A DNA stretch of 20,087 nt from Thermoplasmata archaeon (GTDB lineage Archaea > Thermoplasmatota > Thermoplasmata > GCA-020350865): contig CP070672.1 in assembly GCA_020351895.1 (NCBI GenBank), positions 81,454 to 101,540 of the forward strand. Direction: 5' to 3'. Shown piece after piece: positions 14,140 through 20,087 of the stretch. Position numbers and translations under genes: made by a program. The notes beneath the pieces are model-generated. The model ran no database searches, had not been told where the DNA came from, and saw only the letters and a list, made by a program, of their open reading frames with translations. The first letter of the stretch is position 1, and each line of letters opens with the position of its first letter.

Positions 14140-14329
14140 AACTTCACCGAATTGGATGAAAATATTCTCTATATTTAGTCTTTTCTTACCATTAAGATCG
14201 GATTTTAAGGTCATAAATTTGAAAATAAGTACATATTAATCCAATTATTAGAGCCCCTTATCAAACTCCGAATAGCGCATAGAAGGCCCGATTAGCACGA
14301 TTTTAGTTGTATATCGTCGAAATATGCCT

Positions 14330-14467
14330 TCAAATAGATTTTTGAGGTAAACCTGCAGGAAGTTTATCTACAATATTCATTATTCTACTAAGATTGTCCT
14401 CTATACGCGCCAGTCTACAGTTTACGCAGTTGCAATCCTTCCACATACTATCAGGAGTTTCAGTCAT
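14330..14467 (-). CDS. Small (45-residue) CxCxxC protein, leaderless
   Basis: The minus-strand frame from ATG 14467 to TGA 14330 encodes MTETPDSMWKDCNCVNCRLA followed by a helical, coiled-coil-like stretch (RIEDNLSRIMNIVDKL) and PAGLPQKSI. Cys12, Cys14 and Cys17 form a CxCxxC cluster able to bind a metal or act as a dimeric zinc or Fe-S site. A TATA box (TTTAAATAAG, 14488-14497) is centred 26 bases from the A of the ATG, the exact leaderless spacing, and no Shine-Dalgarno is present. Promoter position and protein-like composition together make this a probable gene. No known family recognised. Confidence 0.65.
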   Translation of the reverse strand: MTETPDSMWKDCNCVNCRLARIEDNLSRIMNIVDKLPAGLPQKSI

Positions 14468-14487
14468 TGGGAAATCAACTGATACTT

Positions 14488-14497
14488 CTTATTTAAA
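14488..14497 (-). promoter_or_regulatory. TATA box of the CxCxxC small gene
   Basis: On the minus strand TTTAAATAAG is centred at about 14493, 26 bases upstream of ATG 14467. Transcription should start at the start codon. Confidence 0.6.
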
Positions 14498-14500
14498 ACC

Positions 14501-14514
14501 ATGTTTTAAAACAT
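14501..14514. promoter_or_regulatory. Perfect 14-bp palindrome ATGTTTTAAAACAT
   Basis: ATGTTTTAAAACAT is a perfect palindrome 4 bases upstream (minus strand) of the TATA box of the CxCxxC gene, where archaeal BRE and activator contacts lie. The half-site TTTAAAAC is repeated in the TATA region itself (ATTTAAAACC). It is AT-rich, so chance occurrence is possible. Confidence 0.35.
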
Positions 14515-14570
14515 TCGGTACTGATAATAAAGAGAAATACCCCCGAATTCTGGGCTAAACAGCAAAATAG

Positions 14571-14578
14571 TTATAAAG
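14571..14578 (+). promoter_or_regulatory. TATA box of the L10e gene
   Basis: TTATAAAG, preceded by an A-rich BRE-like word (GCAAAATAG), is centred near 14574. Transcription would start near 14601, giving a 25-base leader that contains the ribosome site GGTGAT at 14617-14622. Confidence 0.6.
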
Positions 14579-14625
14579 GGGGACGTAATTAAGGCGAACT
14601 ACTGAATCTAATTTACGGTGATAAT

Positions 14626-15144
14626 TTGTCAAGAAAACCTGCACGGATGTACAGGCAGATCAGGGGTCAAGCGTACACCAGAAGGGAGTACATGGGCGGT
14701 GTTCCTGCCAACAGAATAACCCAGTTCGACCTAGGGAATCCAAAGGGCAATTTTCCCCTCTTAATCACGCTAAAATGTCAGGAATCATGTCAGATACGGC
14801 ATAATGCACTGGAAGCTGCCCGTATTGCAGCGGTTCGGCACCTAAATAAGAGGGCTGGCACTGTGAACTATCACCTGAAGATAAGGATTTACCCATACAA
14901 CGTTTTAAGAGAGAACAAACAGGCAACTGGTGCAGGGGCCGATAGGGTCTCGGACGGCATGCGGCACGCATTTGGAAAGGCCGTGGGACCGGCGGCCAGG
15001 GTTGCCGTTGGACAGAGTCTGATCTCAGTTGCAACGTCAAAAGCTCATTTTATTACCGCAAAAGAAGCACTTAGAAGGGCCAGCATGAAGTTACCTACAC
15101 CATGCAGGATCGTTGTGGAGAGAGGGACAGAACTGGTTTCATAG
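14626..15144 (+). CDS. rpl10e: 50S ribosomal protein L10e (uL16)
   Basis: 172 residues, full length. It begins [20 protein letters not shown] and carries [54 protein letters not shown] and the loop [20 protein letters not shown], all characteristic of the archaeal/eukaryotic L10e family (bacterial L16 equivalent), which sits near the peptidyl-transferase centre and the tRNA path. The start codon is TTG, supported by CGGTGA four bases upstream; no ATG fits the conserved N-terminus. It has its own promoter and a T-rich terminator, so it is probably transcribed alone. Confidence 0.96.
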   Translation: MSRKPARMYRQIRGQAYTRREYMGGVPANRITQFDLGNPKGNFPLLITLKCQESCQIRHNALEAARIAAVRHLNKRAGTVNYHLKIRIYPYNVLRENKQATGAGADRVSDGMRHAFGKAVGPAARVAVGQSLISVATSKAHFITAKEALRRASMKLPTPCRIVVERGTELVS

Positions 15145-15147
15145 GTG

Positions 15148-15176
15148 TTTTTAGACTCTTTTTTACATTTCTTTTT
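15148..15176 (+). terminator. T-rich terminator after L10e
   Basis: Three T-tracts (five at 15148-15152, six at 15159-15164, and TTTCTTTTT at 15168-15176) begin three bases after the L10e stop. Archaeal RNA polymerase stops at such runs of T without needing a hairpin. Confidence 0.65.
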
Positions 15177-15260
15177 GAATATCTTCATGACTTCTTGGGA
15201 AAAACATTAAAATCCAATTAGACATTCTCAGGCAAGTTGTTGCATAACTTCCGTGATAAA

Positions 15261-16451
15261 ATGAAAATTTTACAGCTATGCATTCGTTTTCCCCCTGCAC
15301 CTGGAGGGGCCGAGAACCATGTTTATCATATCTCGCGGGAACTGATAAAAAGGGGGCATGATTTACGGGTGTTCACATCTGATCTTTACACTGAGGTGCC
15401 TTTTGTGAGACTGAAAAATCCCGGGCAAATGTACAAAGGGATTCCAGTTAGAAGGTTCAAATCATACTCTTTCGGCGGTGAAATGCACTATATCTTCATA
15501 CCTTCTATTTTGAGGGCACTGCTTAAGGAGAAGCCTGATATCATTCATACACATTCTTACGGTTACTATCAAACTACAGCGACTGCCTTGGCAAAGAAAC
15601 TGAAAACAAAAGATATACCCCTGGTAGTGACTCCGCATTTTCACCCACCCTGGAGTATGTGGGGAGGGATGAAAAGAAAACAGCTCAGGAAAATCTACGA
15701 CAGATTCTTTGGAAGACCGGTAATGCATGCAAATGATGTCGTTATCTGCCATTCAGAAAATGAGAAAGAACTGCTTTCAAACTTTTCCATAGCTTCTGAG
15801 AGGATAAAGATAATCCCTGCCGGCATCGATTTTAAAAGATTCGAGCCCATTCCTGATCCAGATATTTTTCGAGAATTCTATGATATCAAGGGGCCCACGG
15901 TTCTATATGTTGGAAGGCTTGCCTCGAACAAAGGGCTTGAGTATTTGATTTCTGCAGTACCTGCGGTGTTATCCCAATTTACGGATACCACATTTGTATT
16001 GATAGGTGAGGATGAGGGCCAAAGAAAATTATTAGAGGATAAGGCAAAGAACCTTGGGGTAAAGGATAACGTGGTTTTTACCGGTCATATAACGGATGAA
16101 AAGCTGTTTGAGAGTGCATATTCTGCCTGTGATGTTTTTGTTCTTCCATCAGAATACGAGGCCTTTGGTTTGGTGCTTTTGGAGGCCATGGCCTGTAAAA
16201 AACCATGTGTTGCAACGAAAGTGGGGGGAGTACCTGAGGTTGTGGATCATGGTAAAACTGGGATTCTAATTGAATACGGAAAACCAGAATTATTGTCCAA
16301 TGCGATAATAGAGCTTTTGGATGATGAGGACAGGAGAAAGAACATGGGCAGGCAAGGAAGAGAAAGGGTGAAGGAGAAATTCACATGGCCAAAAATCGTG
16401 AACCAGTTGGAAGATCTTTATGAGGATTTATTGACAAGGGATATTGTCTAA
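15261..16451 (+). CDS. GT4-family (GT-B fold) glycosyltransferase
   Basis: 396 residues from ATG 15261. The N-terminal domain has RFPPAPGGAENHVYHISREL, the GG-containing acceptor/nucleotide-sugar loop of PimA-like enzymes. The C-terminal GT4 domain has VLYVGRLASNKGLEYLI, VVFTGHITDEKLFESAYSAC, DVFVLPSEYEAFGLVLLEAM (the Ex7E motif) and KVGGVPEVVDHGKTGIL. It transfers a sugar from a nucleotide-sugar to a lipid or polymer acceptor; the exact donor is not visible. No signal peptide is present, so it acts at the cytoplasmic membrane face. GTGAT three bases before the ATG supports this start; two TTG codons at 15237 and 15240 are in frame. The stop overlaps that of the convergent surface-protein gene by 3 bases. 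Confidence 0.9.
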   Translation: MKILQLCIRFPPAPGGAENHVYHISRELIKRGHDLRVFTSDLYTEVPFVRLKNPGQMYKGIPVRRFKSYSFGGEMHYIFIPSILRALLKEKPDIIHTHSYGYYQTTATALAKKLKTKDIPLVVTPHFHPPWSMWGGMKRKQLRKIYDRFFGRPVMHANDVVICHSENEKELLSNFSIASERIKIIPAGIDFKRFEPIPDPDIFREFYDIKGPTVLYVGRLASNKGLEYLISAVPAVLSQFTDTTFVLIGEDEGQRKLLEDKAKNLGVKDNVVFTGHITDEKLFESAYSACDVFVLPSEYEAFGLVLLEAMACKKPCVATKVGGVPEVVDHGKTGILIEYGKPELLSNAIIELLDDEDRRKNMGRQGRERVKEKFTWPKIVNQLEDLYEDLLTRDIV

Positions 16452-19400
16452 TGTTTTTTTCTCCGTCTTTGCCAAATAACAGCAATGAAAATCGTGCAAA
16501 ATACGGGGATAACGATATCTTGGAATTCTGGAATGCGCTCGAAAAGAACATCATTGTTGTTTGAGACAGTCTGGGTCCATTGCCAACCGCTCAGAAATGA
16601 ATTTGGGGCGTAATAAACAGACGTTAGATGACTTTTTGCCAATGTATGGGGGGTGATACCAAACATTATCGGGGACCATATGGAACCAAGATCCGTGGAG
16701 TAGTTTCCTTGTATCTGATAGCTACCGGGTAATAAAGTATTGATCCAATACGCATATAGATCATCTGATCCAACCAATGATATGGTAGGATAGGTCGCAA
16801 TGGTATCGCGAATGGTTTTTGGGGCGTCCGGAAGATTGGTGGATTCGTCATATCTTATGTAATCCACCTTTCCCAAAGAGTTTATATTTACTATGTGTAC
16901 GTCTCTATTGGCTGAATCCACAACTGCTGAGGGACCCCAAATACTTCCATCGATAGCATCTGTGCCGGTTGTATCGAGATTTAAAATGGGCCCCCAGGTG
17001 GAACTAAGATCAATGTACCTTCTACCTTGAATAAGACCTGTGGAATTGTACCACACTGCATACATATCTCCGGTGCCAAATCCTGAAGTTCCGATGGAAA
17101 GAATTATTGGGTAAACGTCAATGGGAATTAAATCATTATCGGCACCAGAGGTTACAACACTACCAACATCCCAGGAAGAAACATCATCTTGGTTTATTGA
17201 CCTGTTAGCCCTGAGCCCGAAATCATTGAATCCTTCCATTGTGCTTGAAATCACCCATAGATATCCATTTGCATCCCTGCAGATGAATGCGTTTTTATTT
17301 CCAACATTAAAGGGCGATACAATTACATCAGTTTCTGGGCCATCCCAGTTGATATTATTGTCTGAGATGGTCCCGCTACGAACCGTAACATTATTATCAG
17401 AGGTACTATTGTCTGCAACAACATATATCCTCTGATTTGTTGCATCGTACCAAACCGAAATATTCATCATGTTTTGATGGGCACTGGTGAAGACATATTG
17501 CCAAGGATTCGGCCACGGGTCCTCATTCCCTGTTAGGCTCCATTCCCAGGTTAGATTCTGTGCAGTATTATTATAATAGAAACTGAAGTAATAATCAGTG
17601 GGTTGGCCCGTTGTTCTTATGACGGATCTTTGATTTGAAGTGGAGGTTGCCTCGTTTGCAGCTGCATTGAAATCCTCAATTACAACGATGGCCCTGGTTC
17701 CCCTACCAATGGATTTTGTCGAATAATCACTTTCGCCATGGGTCCAGTCCGTGGTTGAAAAGTACACTTGAAATTGGTCTGTTATTTCCAAGTCGGCCAT
17801 GGGTATCTGCGTTTCTAATCGCATTGTATCGGTCTTTGCATCGACACTGCTGTGATCAAGCCAGCTCCATTCATATCCCGATGATCCAAAAAAGCTCAGA
17901 TGCCTGTTGTAGATCACCTCGCCGTATCTGCCCTTGATTTCAATTAGATGGTCTGCACCTATATCCCCGATATAGTAACCAGTGGTTGATACATTATCGC
18001 TATCTATGTAGATATAGGCTATATCCTCCCCTGTTCTTGGTGTTGGCGGTGGGCCAGGTTCTGAGGGTTCTGGTTCTCCTGGTTCCCCAGGAGTTGGGGG
18101 TAAAGGTGCACTGGCTTTATTCCTGTATGGGATCTCCTCCCCCCAGCCCATGTGTCCATCCACTTTTAAATAAAAGGAAACCATTTGCGTCGTGTTTGAT
18201 ACGCTGTACTCCCTTATATCTAAATTTTCATTATGAACATCATTTTCTGCATCATTGGCCATTTCCTTATTTTCCCAGTCTGCAAAGGCACCATCGATCT
18301 TGACTTCCTGTGGAATGGAGTTTATATAGCTGATATCGTAGAGACCGAAATCTGGTTGAAAGCGGCTCAATGTGATGGTTCCTTTTTTCGTGGTAATATC
18401 ATGGGGTTGTGCGATCTTGAACCCTATGCTGTTCTCTTCCTTCGCGCCTGAGGCAACATCAACCACCACAAAGAGGGTCTTGCTTTCTCCATTTTCAAAA
18501 GATAAACTGTTTGGGAATTGGAAATTGACAACGTTGTTGTTAATGATTCCATCGACGATGATGAATGGGCCTTCCAACCAAACATATTCAATATCTGTAT
18601 TGTTACCCGATCCGATCCGAGTAAGCTTAATTTCTGTGACTTCCATAGGAGCGTTTTTCGCCGTAAAATTCAGGGCTAATATCTGATTTGCGCTACCATT
18701 TATGTATCTTTCTCCCATACCCTTTTGGTTCACCATTAAAACACCTTTTTCATTGGAAATCACGGAATCTGAGAAATCTTCGGAGCCCTCATATAGCTGC
18801 ATATAGAATAATACATCCACAGCGTCGTTATTTTTCAGACCCAAAATTTCATACCCAGCCTGCACTTCGATTTCTGAACTCGATATCGCCGCCGATACCC
18901 TTCCTGCCCAGCTCCATTGATTCCAGTCCTGGACATCCGAGGTATAGCTGTAAAGGTTTTGATAGAATATCTCGCCCCTCCAACCCTCTAATTCGGCCAT
19001 GAAATCTGCACCCATACCCTTAATTTTGTAGCCTGTCTCATAAAATTGATCCACATCCATGAAGATGAAGATGGTGTCCATGCCTCTTCCACTTGCCTCC
19101 GGCTCCCCGGCCAGCATATTCCCCTCTACCTTAACATAGAAAGAAAGTTCAGAAAGCCTGCCATCAACACCGTAGTCAATGATATCGACATTGGGATTGA
19201 GGGGTGGAGATTCAGTGGCATCAGAGCCTTTTACTATTTTGCTCCAATCACCAAAATTCCCGTCTATATCTATTCCTTTAGGAGGTTCGGTAATATCCAC
19301 CATGATATAGGGAGCTAAAATAAGTGCAAATATTATGATTGGAAATATGATCAAGCCCAGCTTGCTCTGCTTGCTCTCAAACAATCTCCTTCTTCCGCTC

Positions 19401-20087
19401 AGACCATTTGTGATTCCATTGCCGTTTGTGATTCCGTTCGTGATGCCGGTCTTAATACTCCTCAATCCGTTTGTAAGGCCGTTTGTCAGGCCGTTAGTGA
19501 GGCCATATTTAACACCTCTTAGGCCATTTGTAAGGCCGTTTGTCAGGCCATTTGTCAAACCCCTTTCCTTCAATCCATTGGTAACACCGATGGTAAGACC
19601 GGTGTCAGCAGGAATTTCGGCCTCGATGCCGGGCCGAGTAAGACTTATCTCTTCCTCCTCGAATTCTAGACCGCATTCAGAACATCTCGTATCCTGAGTT
19701 GTGACAATATTGCCGCAATCTGGGCATTCGAATTCCTCTGGCTCCTCTTCAGCACCTTCAAATACGGCTCCGCAGTACGTGCAAACTGGAACCGGTTTTT
19801 CAAAGACCACACCGCATTCTGGGCACAGGTACCCGTCCTCTAAAATCACGCCTTCCTCCATCTCCTCGAATATATATCCACATTCGGAACATTCGGTCAC
19901 ATCAGCTGCATGGAGGGCCCCGCACTCAGGACACTCGCGCCACATCTCTGTCTCTTCGAATATGTAATTGCAGTCGGGACATTCGTTTACACCTGGTTCT
20001 AATTTGGCACCGCATTCAGGAGATTCCACCCTCTCTTTTGCATCAAGAATTCTTGTGGTCAAAATGGCCTTTGTACCGTAAGTGGGA
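16448..20087 (-). CDS. Large chimeric protein: zinc ribbons, TNGL repeats, TM, two CBM9-like domains, propeller, IPEF tail (probably 5'-partial)
   Basis: At least 1204 residues from TTG 20062, but the frame stays open to the window edge, so the true start is probably outside. Order (TTG numbering): four zinc-ribbon units at 14-31, 44-61, 80-97 and 113-130 (CPECG...CSECG type; the first has lost a Cys); TNGL repeats at 160-222; basic patch RRR; TM helix about 235-253; a first CBM9/DOMON-like domain (IDGNFGDWSK, about 264-440); a beta-sandwich linker (about 450-580); a second CBM9-like domain (IDGAFADWEN, from about 585) interrupted by a proline-rich insert (PLPPTPGEPG...); a beta-propeller-like region (about 800-1165); and RIPEF plus a final helix and RRRKKH. 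Ribbons should be cytoplasmic and the sugar-binding-like domains outside. Function unknown. Confidence 0.85.
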   Translation of the reverse strand, partial: PTYGTKAILTTRILDAKERVESPECGAKLEPGVNECPDCNYIFEETEMWRECPECGALHAADVTECSECGYIFEEMEEGVILEDGYLCPECGVVFEKPVPVCTYCGAVFEGAEEEPEEFECPDCGNIVTTQDTRCSECGLEFEEEEISLTRPGIEAEIPADTGLTIGVTNGLKERGLTNGLTNGLTNGLRGVKYGLTNGLTNGLTNGLRSIKTGITNGITNGNGITNGLSGRRRLFESKQSKLGLIIFPIIIFALILAPYIMVDITEPPKGIDIDGNFGDWSKIVKGSDATESPPLNPNVDIIDYGVDGRLSELSFYVKVEGNMLAGEPEASGRGMDTIFIFMDVDQFYETGYKIKGMGADFMAELEGWRGEIFYQNLYSYTSDVQDWNQWSWAGRVSAAISSSEIEVQAGYEILGLKNNDAVDVLFYMQLYEGSEDFSDSVISNEKGVLMVNQKGMGERYINGSANQILALNFTAKNAPMEVTEIKLTRIGSGNNTDIEYVWLEGPFIIVDGIINNNVVNFQFPNSLSFENGESKTLFVVVDVASGAKEENSIGFKIAQPHDITTKKGTITLSRFQPDFGLYDISYINSIPQEVKIDGAFADWENKEMANDAENDVHNENLDIREYSVSNTTQMVSFYLKVDGHMGWGEEIPYRNKASAPLPPTPGEPGEPEPSEPGPPPTPRTGEDIAYIYIDSDNVSTTGYYIGDIGADHLIEIKGRYGEVIYNRHLSFFGSSGYEWSWLDHSSVDAKTDTMRLETQIPMADLEITDQFQVYFSTTDWTHGESDYSTKSIGRGTRAIVVIEDFNAAANEATSTSNQRSVIRTTGQPTDYYFSFYYNNTAQNLTWEWSLTGNEDPWPNPWQYVFTSAHQNMMNISVWYDATNQRIYVVADNSTSDNNVTVRSGTISDNNINWDGPETDVIVSPFNVGNKNAFICRDANGYLWVISSTMEGFNDFGLRANRSINQDDVSSWDVGSVVTSGADNDLIPIDVYPIILSIGTSGFGTGDMYAVWYNSTGLIQGRRYIDLSSTWGPILNLDTTGTDAIDGSIWGPSAVVDSANRDVHIVNINSLGKVDYIRYDESTNLPDAPKTIRDTIATYPTISLVGSDDLYAYWINTLLPGSYQIQGNYSTDLGSIWSPIMFGITPHTLAKSHLTSVYYAPNSFLSGWQWTQTVSNNNDVLFERIPEFQDIVIPVFCTIFIAVIWQRRRKKH
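16451..16531 (-). other. IPEF-type C-terminal sorting/anchor signal
   Basis: The last 27 residues are PEF, a spacer (QDIVIP), a hydrophobic helix (VFCTIFIAVIW) and a basic end (QRRRKKH). This tripartite motif resembles the PEF-CTERM signals processed by archaeosortases. No archaeosortase gene is in the window. It may instead be a plain membrane anchor. Confidence 0.6.
19397..19582 (-). repeat. Tandem TNGL-coding repeat
   Basis: About 186 bases coding residues 161-222. ACxAACGGx-type codons repeat with 12-base units (TNGL, TNGI) in three clusters, separated by LKERG, LRGVKYG and LRSIKTG. On the plus strand the units appear as repeated GGCCGTTTGTCA/GGCCATTTGTAA words. The unit is a multiple of three, so changes in copy number stay in frame. 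Confidence 0.85.

Noticed and set aside
14215..14329. tRNA or structured RNA gene between small genes
   Set aside because: No acceptor-stem pairing, T-loop (GTTCRA) or anticodon arm could be found on either strand.
19397..19582. CRISPR-like array
   Set aside because: Repeats are 12-base coding units without unique spacers of regular length; they are explained by the TNGL protein repeat.
19335..19697. Plus-strand frame with RPFVRPFV repeats
   Set aside because: It is the antisense shadow of the TNGL repeat; the repeat pattern comes from the real minus-strand gene.

Overview
The window looks like chromosomal DNA of a euryarchaeal archaeon, most likely of the Thermoplasmatota (MBG-D/Thermoprofundales-like or a related anaerobic lineage). 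Evidence: archaeal-only or archaeal-type genes (ribosomal protein L10e, a Taw2-type wyosine enzyme, an Ogg2 8-oxoguanine glycosylase, an archaeal dUTPase, a COG1839 adenosine-specific kinase); TATA-like boxes about 26 bases upstream of starts; strong GGAGGTGA-type ribosome binding sites, often with GTG or TTG starts; and a giant surface protein with zinc ribbons, TNGLTNGL repeats and an IPEF-type C-terminal anchor, a style I associate with Thermoplasmatota. The phylum is an inference from gene style, not from a marker tree.

Layout. 1-381: C-terminal end of a PKD-like surface protein. 384-2850 (minus): a three-gene cassette of FtsX/MacB-type permease, ABC ATPase and DUF2318 Cys-rich membrane protein. 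2983-4016 (plus): a divergent BlaI/MecI-like repressor and a membrane HExxH protease resembling BlaR1 without its sensor domain. The divergent promoter region holds three matching 19-bp dyads. 4031-4891 (minus): taw2. 5020-7516 (plus): iorA-iorB, for oxidation of aryl pyruvates with ferredoxin. 7511-10613 (minus): a 3-hydroxyacyl-CoA dehydrogenase/crotonase fusion, a flavodoxin-like protein, a zinc-ribbon membrane-associated protein and a 49-residue zinc-ribbon protein. 10614-10934: gene-poor regulatory stretch. 10935-13678: a STAS-like protein, a GYF_2 membrane protein (minus), Ogg2, adenosine-specific kinase and dUTPase. 13697-14467 (minus): three small unknown genes, two of them under 55 codons. 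14626-16451 (plus): L10e and a GT4 glycosyltransferase. 16448-20087 (minus): a surface protein of more than 1204 residues.

How the genes fit. iorAB and the acyl-CoA fusion enzyme suggest anaerobic amino-acid or fatty-acid catabolism through CoA thioesters, with electrons going to ferredoxin or flavodoxin. The most system-like part is 384-4016: a repressor plus membrane protease (the BlaI/BlaR1 logic, known from beta-lactam resistance) appears to control a DUF2318/ABC cassette resembling part of bacterial iron-uptake loci. The three shared operators make this control link concrete and testable. The second most unusual object is the chimeric zinc-ribbon/NG-repeat/CBM9-like/propeller protein at the right edge.
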